Positions 32,242 to 40,410 of a DNA stretch of 64,000 nucleotides are shown piece by piece. Below the pieces are notes generated by a model. That model was not told the origin of the DNA. It did not search any database and worked only from the letters and a program-made list of their open reading frames with translations. Source of the stretch: Terriglobus aquaticus (GTDB taxonomy: Bacteria; Acidobacteriota; Terriglobia; Terriglobales; Acidobacteriaceae); contig NZ_JAGSYB010000001.1 in NCBI RefSeq assembly GCF_025685415.1, positions 2,170,001 to 2,234,000 of the forward strand. Direction: 5' to 3'. Within the stretch, counting starts at the first letter, position 1; every line of letters begins with the position of its first letter. Position numbers and translations under genes: made by a program.

Positions 32242-32652
32242 TCAGAGACGGTTCATCTTTCGGATGACGAGCTTCAATCCTGACCAGATCTCATCGACTG
32301 CGCACACCTTTACATCAACTAGCCCGAGCGGAAACGCTTCTGCCCGCACCGTCTCATCGGAGATGTCCGTTGTCTTTCCGGATGACTTCTTTGGCCACGA
32401 GACCCAGATCATCCCGTTCGGCGCAAGAAACTGTCTTGCTTCAGCCAACCTGCTTGCCAGCTCGCATCTCAGCGTGACAAAAATATGCACCATCTGCAGG
32501 TCCGGGACCGGATGGCTGAACAAGGCCGGACGGGAGCCGCTTGACGCGATGTCCGCAGACACGCTGTCCGGCATGCCAACTCGCCATGTCTTTTGGCCGT
32601 CCACCACTCCGAGCTTCTTGGCCAACGGCGTTCCTGAGTACCCCGACGGCAT
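32242..32652 (-). CDS. DUF3052 family protein
   Basis: 136 residues. The family signature is complete: MPSGYSGTPLAKKLGVVDGQ at the N-terminus, VHIFVTLRCELASRLAEARQ in the middle, GMIWVSWPKKSSGKTTDISD, and FPLGLVDVKVCAVDEIWSGL at the C-terminus. The fold resembles a minimal Rossmann-like domain without a methyltransferase motif. The biochemical role is not known. It is a single gene. Confidence 0.9.
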   Translation of the reverse strand: MPSGYSGTPLAKKLGVVDGQKTWRVGMPDSVSADIASSGSRPALFSHPVPDLQMVHIFVTLRCELASRLAEARQFLAPNGMIWVSWPKKSSGKTTDISDETVRAEAFPLGLVDVKVCAVDEIWSGLKLVIRKMNRL

Positions 32653-32811
32653 GGCGAGAGTTTACAGCCACCACAGGCGAAGGACAGATGCCGAACCTAA
32701 GCAGGCTATCGAAAGTGTCCAGAACCTCAGTGACGAGAATGGCGCGTCTAGTTACTTACTTCAGAAACTCTGGCGTTGCTCGACGTCAGAGTCGTGATGC
32801 ACCATCCATTC

Positions 32812-33150
32812 ATGTCGAAATACCTGATCTCATTCCCCAGTGAAGCCATGGTCCTTACGGACGAAGAACTCGAAGTGGTTTCCGCGGAAGCTCACGCAGT
32901 TATTGAGGAAGCCAAAGCTGCGGGAGTCTATGTGTTCGGCGGTGGTATCGAGGAGCAAGTCGATCCGGTACTGGTCTCCGCGGATGGTTCGGTATCAAGC
33001 GACATCTATCCCGGCAGCGATCTGCGAGGCGGATTCACAGTGTTGGAGCTACCGACGCGAGCGGACGCCATCGAATGGGCCAGAAAACTTGCGGTGAGTT
33101 GCCGCTGCTCGCAGGAGCTCCGCGAGTTCATGTACGACCCGGCAAGCTAG
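32812..33150 (+). CDS. YciI-like protein
   Basis: 112 residues from the ATG at 32812; the upstream open frame does not match the family. YciI-like proteins are small ferredoxin-like dimers: KYLISFPSEAMVLTDEELEV, a helix with IEEAKAAGVYVFGGGIEEQV, DGSVSSDIYPGSDLRGGFTV, and PTRADAIEWARKLA. Several members are stress-induced and some have dehalogenase or isomerase-like activity. The closing CRCSQELREF segment is typical of the group that accompanies ECF sigma factors, but none is adjacent. Confidence 0.8.
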   Translation: MSKYLISFPSEAMVLTDEELEVVSAEAHAVIEEAKAAGVYVFGGGIEEQVDPVLVSADGSVSSDIYPGSDLRGGFTVLELPTRADAIEWARKLAVSCRCSQELREFMYDPAS

Positions 33151-33513
33151 ACCGGCTGTGCCGACGGGAACGCCGGGAAGCGAGCCAGCTTCGGGTACGG
33201 CCGTTTCGGTTGTAAGCCGGGCCGCTACGCTGCGCCTCTACTTGTACACAGAACTCAGGCGCGAGACGAAGCTCGGCCTCAGATAAGATCGCCAACTTTC
33301 GTCCAGCAGTAGCGGTGCTTCAGTTCGTTCCGGAAAAGTCCAAACATTCGCGAATCTACACCGCAGTGCCTGGACGACTCAGATAAGCGAATCCGAAGAT
33401 CGCGAGGCAGAGTCGAAGGTTCGGTAACTCTTCAGAGGTCGGCCTTCTCGCAAGAAGATGTCGAACCGCTGTATTTCCACTTGCATGCTTGTCGAGGAGG
33501 CTATCCTCACTCC
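33151..33513. other. Intergenic stretch, nothing recognised
   Basis: No supported gene, clear terminator or repeat is seen. GAGGAGGC at 33497-33504 is the probable ribosome-binding site for the gene at 33514. Confidence 0.5.
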
Positions 33514-34644
33514 ATGCGTCGACTTGTTGGCTTGCTGCTGAGTGTTGTTGGTCTTTGCTCGCCTTCCCTTGCCATGGCTGCGGACCCGGCAGGGCCGCCT
33601 GCTCCGGTGCGGCATGAGTATGTTCTGCGGAACTTCCGTACGGAGTCAGGTGCGGTGTTGCCCGAGGCCCGGTTGGTGTACGGCACGACGGGCACGCTGA
33701 ATGCAGATCGCTCCAATGCCGTACTTCTGCCATCGCACTACATGGCGAACATGAATGGGTATGGCTTCCTGGTGAAGTCTGCTGCGTTTCCCGAGGGTGC
33801 GCTCGACCCCTCGAAACTTTTCCTCATCACCACGGAGCTGTTCGGCAATGGCCGGAGCTCGTCTCCGTCGAATACGCCTCCGCCGTTTGATGGTCCGCGC
33901 TTCCCAGTCATGACCATCCGCGACAACGTTGAGGCGGTACACCAGATGCTGACTGAGGAGTTGCACATCCAGCATCTGCGGGCGGTCATCGGCTTTTCGA
34001 TGGGCGCGCAGCAGGCATTTCAGTGGGCGGTCAGCTATCCCACATTCATGGATCGAGCCGTCGCCACCAGCGGAACAGCCAAAACCTATGGCCATGGCAT
34101 CGTGCGACTGGAAGGCCAAATTGCTGCGCTTACCGCCGACCCCGCCTTCATGAACGGCAACTACAAGACAGAACCGGCCAAAGGGTTAGAGGCGTTTGGC
34201 ATGGTGTGGGCCGGCTGGCTCTACTCGCAGGAGTGGTGGCGCAAAGAACTGTGGCGGACCGCATCGCCTCCGGGAACCACCTTTGAGCAGTACATGTTCA
34301 GCTTTCGTAAACGCTTCAACGCAGACGCGAACGACTACATCCTGCAGGCCCGTACCTGGGAGTCGAATGACGTAGGCAAGACCTTGCTTGTTGACGGTCG
34401 TCCTGCGGCCTTCCAAGGAGATGTAGAGAAAGCTCTACGCTCCGTCAAGGTGCCGTTCCTCTATATGCCATCAGCAACCGACTTGTACTTTCCACTGGAA
34501 GATGCAACGTACGAAGCAGCGTTCCTGCCGCACGGCAAACTGCTACCAATCCCATCACTCTGGGGCCATCCCGCGGGCGCAGGTGCCAGTCCAGCGGACA
34601 AGCTCTTCCTGAATCGGCAGATTGCAGCATTCTTGAGCGAGTAA
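33514..34644 (+). CDS. Secreted alpha/beta hydrolase, homoserine O-acetyltransferase (MetX)-like
   Basis: 376 residues from the ATG at 33514, chosen for its signal peptide (MRRLVGLLLSVVGLCSPSLA). The catalytic triad of the MetX-type fold is visible: nucleophile Ser in IGFSMGAQQAFQWA, Asp in SATDLYFPLED and His in SLWGHPAGAG. ELFGNGRSSSPSNTPPPFDG is the MetX-like loop. Because of the signal peptide it is exported and unlikely to work in methionine synthesis; relatives are annotated as alpha/beta hydrolases of unknown substrate. It is a single gene. Confidence 0.85.
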   Translation: MRRLVGLLLSVVGLCSPSLAMAADPAGPPAPVRHEYVLRNFRTESGAVLPEARLVYGTTGTLNADRSNAVLLPSHYMANMNGYGFLVKSAAFPEGALDPSKLFLITTELFGNGRSSSPSNTPPPFDGPRFPVMTIRDNVEAVHQMLTEELHIQHLRAVIGFSMGAQQAFQWAVSYPTFMDRAVATSGTAKTYGHGIVRLEGQIAALTADPAFMNGNYKTEPAKGLEAFGMVWAGWLYSQEWWRKELWRTASPPGTTFEQYMFSFRKRFNADANDYILQARTWESNDVGKTLLVDGRPAAFQGDVEKALRSVKVPFLYMPSATDLYFPLEDATYEAAFLPHGKLLPIPSLWGHPAGAGASPADKLFLNRQIAAFLSE

Positions 34645-34726
34645 AGCGACGCTGTATCGATAGATCGCCTTCTCGGCTGTTCCCGCTTCGATAGACCGAC
34701 TTACGGTATGGCCGGGGAAGGAAAGA

Positions 34727-36760
34727 CTATCGGCCTGGCCCATTTGCCGCCGCTGCTCGCATCCCGTTCTCAATGGACGGGCCCAGCTCCGCGCCCTGCA
34801 GATCGGGTCTTTGCTCTTGCAACAGGTGTTGCGCTGCCACAAAGTGAGCCGCCGCCTCGGACTTTCGTCCCACCGCCAACAGAGCCCACCCCAGAGCCAG
34901 CTCCACTGGGGCGACACCCGGCGCTGTTTGCTCAGCCGTTTGCATCACGGCGAGCGCCTCATTGGGCAGTCCCGCCTTGCTGAGTTCTGAAGATCGCCGG
35001 ATGGACACCCAAGCCGACGCCAGGGGTACCGGGAACTCCCCCTCGTAGACATACACTCCGTCTTGCAAGATGGTCTTGGGTTTGAGAGTGCGAAACGCCT
35101 CAAATGGGTTGAGTGCGTCTCCATCCCCGGACTCTACGCCTTCCAGAACGCTCTCGCTGATCAGAACCGTCCCTCGGATGGTAGGGGGAACATCCATTGG
35201 TAGTTGAAACCACCACAATCCGCTGCGAGTAGGTAGTCGCTTGCACTGTATTCCGTAGTCCTGTGGCTGCACTGCGCCGTCGGCAAAGTAGGCGAACCAG
35301 CAATCCTGCACATGGTTGTCATCCAGGTACGCCCGCACTGTCTTCAACTGCTGGCCCCAATCCACGTTGGAATCGCTTAGGTACCGCCGTACCGCTAAAG
35401 GGCCACCCATCGCCTCGTTTCCATAGGCCATGTATGCCGGTGCTACACGCAGGCTGGTTCCCACTTGGCAAAGCGCCAGAAGAGCGGCAACTCCCATCCA
35501 CATCGGCCCGCGCTGGGACAAGCGCCAGCACACAACGCCGGCAAGCACATAGAGAAATGGATAGATCGGCATCATGTGCCGCGCACCGATGTCGAAGCGT
35601 GAGCTCGTGATGACTAAGAAATAGAAGACCACTGGCAGAAGCAAGAACAGCAACGCCTGCTTTTCGCGTCGTCCGGAGCTGCGGAACGCGATCGGCGCCA
35701 GGGCAAGCAGCGCAAGAAACGGCAAGGTGGACTTGATCAGAAACGCTAACGGAAAATACCCGGCACGACCATGCCGGTAAACATGCCCCAGCATGTATGC
35801 CAGGTAGTCCCACTCCTTGTGTTTCGTGTCGGCGAGGCCCCAGAGAAAAGCTTCGGGCAGCACGCGGAACCGGGCGAGAAAGAGCAGCAGGCCGGCAGTG
35901 CCTTTGCCGTGTATGGAAGCCGCATACGTGGCCAGCGTTGGTGAGATCGGCAGTCCTGCCCCCGCCGGCGCGTACCGGAAGCCGTAAAACGCCCAAACCG
36001 TCACCCATCCGGTGAGGGCCACCAAGCACCAGCCTCCTAGTCCGCGCCAAAGCGTCGCCCGGCTACGTTCCCGCCATGCTTCTGCGACGACCAGAACGAG
36101 AAGGATGGGCAGCAAGAGAACACCGGTAAATTTGGTCACCAGCGTCAATCCCGTAAGCAGTGCCGTGAGGCACAGCCAGACCACGTGACGCTGTCTGGCC
36201 CATTCCAGCCCAGCCATGACTGTTGCGAACATCAGACAGGCGCACGGCACATCGGTGGAAATTAACGTGCCATGCGCGAGCACGAGCGGGTCGAACGTGA
36301 AAAGCAGCAACCCCATCAAGCCTGCGCCGGCACCAAAGAGACTTCGGCCCGTGAAGAACACCAGCAACGCCAGCGTGAGCGGGAACAAGGTGCACACAAG
36401 CCGAGCCGGGATAAGCAGGCGGTCGCCGCCGTTCTGAAAAAGAAAGGTCCGGCCCTCCAGGAAGGCGCTCAGTTCGCGCGAGTTGCCTTCAGGGGCCGGC
36501 ATCGCCGGGTGGAGCCGTACCAGCGGCAATGCCGCCAACACTTTCACCAAGGGTGGAACTTCGGCGTTCGCTCGGTAGTCGCGCTCGGTCAGAATCCTGT
36601 AACCGTCATAAAGGTGGTGTGCCTCATCCCAATTGGCTGAGTACAACCGCGCTACGCGCGTCAGCTGTATCGCGAACACAGCCAGGAGAACAAAAGCTAC
36701 AACTCCGTACACGAATGTTGTGGGTCGAACAGGTTCCGGTCGGTGCGGGCGGTCCACCAT
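34727..36760 (-). CDS. Family-39-type membrane glycosyltransferase with C-terminal repeat region
   Basis: 677 residues from the ATG at 36760. The N-terminal 480 residues form 11-13 membrane helices, with the external acidic motif of GT-C enzymes in YSANWDEAHHLYDGYRI (first loop, D-E) and ARHMMPIYPFLYVLAG further on. These enzymes move sugars or mannose from a polyprenyl-phosphate donor to proteins or lipids on the outer side of the membrane. The remaining 190 residues are soluble and end in TPR-like helices (SELSKAGLPNEALAVMQTAE, LALGWALLAVGRKSEAAAHF). It is a single gene. Substrate unknown. Confidence 0.85.
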   Translation of the reverse strand: MVDRPHRPEPVRPTTFVYGVVAFVLLAVFAIQLTRVARLYSANWDEAHHLYDGYRILTERDYRANAEVPPLVKVLAALPLVRLHPAMPAPEGNSRELSAFLEGRTFLFQNGGDRLLIPARLVCTLFPLTLALLVFFTGRSLFGAGAGLMGLLLFTFDPLVLAHGTLISTDVPCACLMFATVMAGLEWARQRHVVWLCLTALLTGLTLVTKFTGVLLLPILLVLVVAEAWRERSRATLWRGLGGWCLVALTGWVTVWAFYGFRYAPAGAGLPISPTLATYAASIHGKGTAGLLLFLARFRVLPEAFLWGLADTKHKEWDYLAYMLGHVYRHGRAGYFPLAFLIKSTLPFLALLALAPIAFRSSGRREKQALLFLLLPVVFYFLVITSSRFDIGARHMMPIYPFLYVLAGVVCWRLSQRGPMWMGVAALLALCQVGTSLRVAPAYMAYGNEAMGGPLAVRRYLSDSNVDWGQQLKTVRAYLDDNHVQDCWFAYFADGAVQPQDYGIQCKRLPTRSGLWWFQLPMDVPPTIRGTVLISESVLEGVESGDGDALNPFEAFRTLKPKTILQDGVYVYEGEFPVPLASAWVSIRRSSELSKAGLPNEALAVMQTAEQTAPGVAPVELALGWALLAVGRKSEAAAHFVAAQHLLQEQRPDLQGAELGPSIENGMRAAAANGPGR

Positions 36761-37042
36761 GCCGCAAGAATACAGAGCATGACGTTTCCCACTTTTAGCG
36801 ACCACGTAACGACGGCGCCGAGGGTGAGTTCATGCTGCGTAGGTCTTTGCGGAAAGTACGGTGCGTCGGAAACGTTGTTTCATCACGTGGAACTCGAGTC
36901 CCGCCCCACGCGCGAAATTATGTTGCCAGATGACGACAAACGTTCTAATCTTCGACTTGCTACAGAGGGCGCTAGACTCTCTGGGCTGCAGCACCGACCT
37001 ATTCCCAGGCCTGGGTTAACAAGTATTTCCCCTGAGGCCCCC

Positions 37043-37243
37043 ATGCAGCACGTTAACCACTTTCTGTCTTTACCGCTCGATCTTCACGCCGAACTGTGTC
37101 GGTACGCCCAACTTCGTGGGATGAGCCTTTCGGACATCCTCTTCGAATCCATTGTCACTGCCGCCGAGGAGCACCGCTTCCACTTGGAAGCGCACAGTGT
37201 GCAACGGGCGTTCCACCGTGCGCCCGAACTACTTTGCGCTTGA
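37043..37243 (+). CDS. Small ribbon-helix-helix-like protein
   Basis: 66 residues from the ATG at 37043, with GAGG five bases upstream. LSLPLDLHAELCRYAQLRGM and SLSDILFESIVTAAEEH follow the strand, helix, turn, helix plan of Arc-type proteins and resemble the protein at 1264 in general design. Its last codons overlap the third gene B remnant on the other strand. Probably a small DNA-binding protein. Confidence 0.5.
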   Translation: MQHVNHFLSLPLDLHAELCRYAQLRGMSLSDILFESIVTAAEEHRFHLEAHSVQRAFHRAPELLCA

Positions 37244-37440
37244 TTCGCTATCTCTAAGCACCCCCGTTTCGAAACCGAGCCAGGGCAGGTAGCTGACATC
37301 GGAGTTACGGGAAGACGGGCCCCGGCCTTCGTCGAGGCGCGATCCGTTGCAACACAGCTCACACCAGACACAACGGACGCATCGAGTCAGATCGAGGCTG
37401 TTTCCGTATAGAAGATTGTGCGCTAGCTGTGGCTGAGTGG
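37229..37440 (-). pseudogene. Remnant of a gene B family member (copy 3)
   Basis: The frame ending at the TAG 37229-37231 encodes NSLDLTRCVRCVWCELCCNG, then RLDEGRGPSSRNSDVSYLPW and LGFETGV. CVWCE matches DQFGCVWCE of copy 1 (also at nucleotide level, TTGTGTCTGGTGTGAG) and DVSYLPWLGFE matches the C-terminal motif of both other copies. About 60 residues between the two blocks are missing, and no start codon is in frame. It follows gene A copy 2 on the same strand, as copy 2 follows gene A copy 1. Confidence 0.65.
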
Positions 37441-37472
37441 CTTCGGTTCCTTCGACTCTGTTGCCTCGCTAC

Positions 37473-37925
37473 TTATTTCTTGCGCCAGAACAGGATCAGA
37501 TCGACTCGGTAGGTGCCCACTGCCGTATTCCCAACAGCGAGCACTCGTCCCCACGCCTCACCGCTGCGGGTCAACGCGTCACAGATGCTGCGCGCGTCAG
37601 GGCCGCTAAGCACAGCGACCCGACCAGCGGGCTCGACCATGATGCGGATGGCACAATCACCATTGTGAATTCGGCTCTCTACCAGGCGCAGTCTCTGCCA
37701 TCTGCGCAGCTTCAGCAAGATCGAGAGTGCGGGGTCAGACTCGATGGCCGTTCTGGGCTCCTCAATTACCAGCGAACACATACCAGCAGACGGCTGTCCC
37801 GCTTCGGATTGGTGAACTTTGCTGAGTGCAGATGCCTTCGCAGATGGCGGAGTCCGCTTACGGCCATTCACGCCGGGATGCATGAAGCCACCGAAATAAT
37901 CTGTTACTGCGGAGAAGAAATGCAT
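37473..37925 (-). CDS. Gene A family protein, function unknown (copy 2)
   Basis: 150 residues from the ATG at 37925, with AGGT nine bases upstream. It aligns with the protein at 6319-6813 over its whole length: MHFFSAV with MPLFTSV, CSLVIEEPRTAIESDP with CALVIEDTRAAIEADP, LKLRRWQRLRLVESRIHNGD, LSGPDARSICDAL, GEAWGRVLAVGNTAVGTYRV, and DLILFWR at the end. The last part is the best conserved and the gene here stops right after FWRKK. Probably cytosolic. The companion gene B downstream has decayed, while this gene looks intact. Confidence 0.65.
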   Translation of the reverse strand: MHFFSAVTDYFGGFMHPGVNGRKRTPPSAKASALSKVHQSEAGQPSAGMCSLVIEEPRTAIESDPALSILLKLRRWQRLRLVESRIHNGDCAIRIMVEPAGRVAVLSGPDARSICDALTRSGEAWGRVLAVGNTAVGTYRVDLILFWRKK

Positions 37926-38196
37926 AATGCACGACCTAGGCAGCGCAAATGAGTTGATTGCGATATCGCGGCAAGTCATGCTTGACCGTCTTCGCTAACC
38001 CATCGTGTGAGGAGTCTATGTTCAGCAACCGTTCACTGAATCCTGCTAAAGGCCACACGTCACCGAGGCTTCAGTCTCCGCGGAATGGGACACGTCTCCC
38101 GTGCTGAAGCGATTCGATTCGCATGCGATTCGGACCTCTTCAGCACGGGATCACCAAGGCCTGGGATCCGAGGGTCGACGTGCGAAGCGCAGTATA
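37926..38196 (-). promoter_or_regulatory. Conserved promoter and ~259-nt leader of gene A copy 2
   Basis: TATACT (complement of 38191-38196) with GTTCGCC before it, TTAAGC 21 bases further upstream, a 12-bp inverted repeat (38098-38109 and 38138-38149), and the blocks CGGCAAGTC..TGCTTGACCGTCTT and TTCACTGAATCCTGCTA are shared with 6814-7080. The distance from -10 to start codon is almost the same in both copies. Confidence 0.55.
38098..38149. repeat. 12-bp perfect inverted repeat in gene A copy 2 leader
   Basis: CCCGTGCTGAAG (38098-38109) and CTTCAGCACGGG (38138-38149). The arms are identical to those at 6981-7035, while the loop differs and here contains the palindrome TCGCATGCGA. Confidence 0.8.
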
Positions 38197-38456
38197 GGCG
38201 AACCAGAATGAAGATCAGCTTAAGAAGCGGAAAGCTCTGACTTTGCATCACACGCGCGATGCTGTACAGAAGATCGCTCAAAGAGTTTGTTACGAATGAG
38301 CAGAGCTCACTTCCCACGCAGGTCTTTATAGCTTGGTGTGGACCTCATCCATCTGCCGGCCTTTTACGTTGAATTCGCGGGAAAGCGCGACGCCGTAGAG
38401 GCTGTTCGGAGGCGTCAGCTTGGGCCGGCGATCCAACGGACACATATGCGTCTAGA

Positions 38457-39605
38457 ATGTTTTCCGAAATGACTAGTGACGTCCACAACCACGACCTCCG
38501 GTCAGCCGAATTGATCCTGGAGAACGACGCGCGGTTGCGACTGCAGTTGGACGGTGCCCATGTCGGCCTGTTCGAGTGGGATCTCGTTACGGGTCAATCG
38601 CGATGGTCGACGGGCTTCTATCTTTTGCATGGGCTTGAGCCTAGCCAAGAGGCGAGCTACACACTTTGGCGCGACCAGGTCCATCCAGACGACATCGATC
38701 GGGTGGAGGCCGCGATCCAGGATAGTTTGGCAAAGCCCCAAGAACTCGACGTGGACTACCGCATCGTCCATCCGTCTGGGGATCTCCGATGGACACGCCT
38801 TCAGGCGCAGACGATGCGTGACCCTCAGGGCCGCCCCTTGAGCATGACGGGACACTGCGGCGATGTCACCAGGCGCAAGCTCGCCGATGCTGCTTTGCTT
38901 CAGAGTGAGAAACTTGCGGTCGCAGGTCGCATGAGTGCGGCTCTCGCGCACGAGATCAACAACCCTCTCGAGGCTGCCTTCAATCTCCTGTATCTGGCCC
39001 GCGGTATGGCGTCCCAAGCTTCTCAAGCCGACCTGCTCGACCAGACAATGGAACAGTTGCAGAGAGTGTCGGAGATCAGTCAACAGACACTGAGGTTTGC
39101 GCGCCCATCAAAGCCGAAATTCGTGAGAGTGATCGAGGTGATTGAATCCACGTTGCGGCTTGTTGGTCCGAAACTGAGCATGGGCGCGGTTCAAGTGAAG
39201 ACCGATTTCCAGGCGTCACCTCAACTTCTGTGTTCACCCGGAGAGTTGCAGCAGATTCTGACGAACCTGTTGAACAACGCCGCCGAAGCCGGTCGCCAGC
39301 CGAAAACCGTGACCGTGAGAGTCCGAACGCAGAACGATGCAAACGAAGGAAACCCTGGCGAGATCCGCATCACAATTTCCGATAACGGACCGGGTATGAC
39401 GCCGGAAACACTCAGACGGATCCGGGAGCCGTTCTACACGACGAAGCAAGGTTATGGAACAGGTTTGGGGATGTGGGTAGTGCAGGAACTCGTCTCCAAG
39501 CTGAACGGCAAGCTGACCATCAAGAGTTCTGTCGGTGACCGTTGGCATGGCACAACATTTTCTATAGTTCTGCCGATGACTCCGGCGGAGACCGAGCAGT
39601 CGTGA
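38457..39605 (+). CDS. PAS-domain sensor histidine kinase
   Basis: 382 residues, soluble. A PAS domain with PAC motif occupies about 25-140 (GAHVGLFEWDLVTGQSRWST, HPDDIDRVEAAI, DYRIVHPSGDLRWTRLQAQT), followed by a HisKA dimerisation helix with H165 (MSAALAHEINNPL) and an ATPase domain with N box (LTNLLNNAAEAG), G1 (DNGPGM), F (PFYTTK) and G2 (GTGLGMWV). No partner regulator is adjacent; the receiver-only protein at 5606, also next to a gene A/B cassette, is a candidate by location only. ATG 38469 is an alternative start. Confidence 0.9.
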   Translation: MFSEMTSDVHNHDLRSAELILENDARLRLQLDGAHVGLFEWDLVTGQSRWSTGFYLLHGLEPSQEASYTLWRDQVHPDDIDRVEAAIQDSLAKPQELDVDYRIVHPSGDLRWTRLQAQTMRDPQGRPLSMTGHCGDVTRRKLADAALLQSEKLAVAGRMSAALAHEINNPLEAAFNLLYLARGMASQASQADLLDQTMEQLQRVSEISQQTLRFARPSKPKFVRVIEVIESTLRLVGPKLSMGAVQVKTDFQASPQLLCSPGELQQILTNLLNNAAEAGRQPKTVTVRVRTQNDANEGNPGEIRITISDNGPGMTPETLRRIREPFYTTKQGYGTGLGMWVVQELVSKLNGKLTIKSSVGDRWHGTTFSIVLPMTPAETEQS

Positions 39606-39651
39606 GTTCTTCTCCTCTAGATGGATGACTTTATTCCTTGGTGTGACGGAC

Positions 39652-39679
39652 GCAGGCCCGCTGCAAGGAACGGGCCTGC
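39652..39679 (+). terminator. Terminator-like hairpin after histidine kinase
   Basis: GCAGGCCCG (39652-39660) and CGGGCCTGC (39671-39679) form a 9-bp stem with a 10-base loop. No T-run follows. Confidence 0.55.
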
Positions 39680-39752
39680 TCACATCGCCGCAGTTCTACT
39701 CAAGGTGCGCCGTATCTAACGCTCACGACTAATCGTTACGAGCGATGCCGAA

Positions 39753-40343
39753 CTACGAACGGCGGAGGCGGCGAGACGCCATACCGACGAGCCCCGTTGC
39801 GAGCAACACGATCGAAGTCGGCTCTGGCGTAACTGCTGCCGGAAGGGTCGAGATATCTCCGATGGCGAACGAGGCGTTCGGATTGCTGCCGCTCAGCGTC
39901 AGGGACGTGATCGGAGCGTTGAGAGCAAATTGCGCAACGCCACCCGGCTCTGCAAAGTTCAGGCTATCCAGCACGGCCGCCACCGTCAGCGTCTGGCCGG
40001 TGTTCGCCGTCAGCGTGAACGAATCCGTGGTGCTGAACAGATCCAGGATCGCGAACGGGATCACAATCGTGCCGCTTACCGGAGCCGAGAACGCGATGTT
40101 CAACGGATCGTTCGCGAAGAAATTGTTATCCAGCAGCGCGGTGTTGAACGGCAGCAGGCCCGTCGTGTCCTGCACCTGGAATTCACCGGTGGCGGAGGTA
40201 AAGCTCGCGGTCACACCAACCGAGGTGATGGTTAGCGGCAAGGTCGCACCGCTGAAGTTTTCCAACGCGAACGTGGAAGCGTGCGCGCTGGCGCCGAGCG
40301 ACAAGGCAGCAACGGAAGCAACGAAAAGAGCGCGAAACAACAT
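39753..40343 (-). CDS. PEP-CTERM sorted secreted protein
   Basis: 196 residues from the ATG at 40343, with GGAG six bases upstream and a signal peptide (MLFRALFVASVAALSLGASA). The mature part is rich in Thr, Ala and Asn with beta-strand pattern (GTIVIPFAILDLFSTTDSFT). The C-terminus is TPEPTSIVLLATGLVGMAS followed by RRLRRS, a complete PEP-CTERM signal. It resembles the protein at 8234 in layout, not in sequence. A choice of exosortase substrate fits; the exosortase gene is elsewhere. Confidence 0.85.
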   Translation of the reverse strand: MLFRALFVASVAALSLGASAHASTFALENFSGATLPLTITSVGVTASFTSATGEFQVQDTTGLLPFNTALLDNNFFANDPLNIAFSAPVSGTIVIPFAILDLFSTTDSFTLTANTGQTLTVAAVLDSLNFAEPGGVAQFALNAPITSLTLSGSNPNASFAIGDISTLPAAVTPEPTSIVLLATGLVGMASRRLRRS

Positions 40344-40410
40344 AACTATCTCCATTTCTGTGGGGGAAGAAATCAGCGCCCGCGAGGGTTTGCGGGACGG
40401 CATCGGATCG

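Noticed and set aside
39816-39830. Extra copy of the array repeat (GAAGTCGGCT)
   Set aside because: Lies inside the PEP-CTERM coding sequence and lacks the rest of the motif; chance match.
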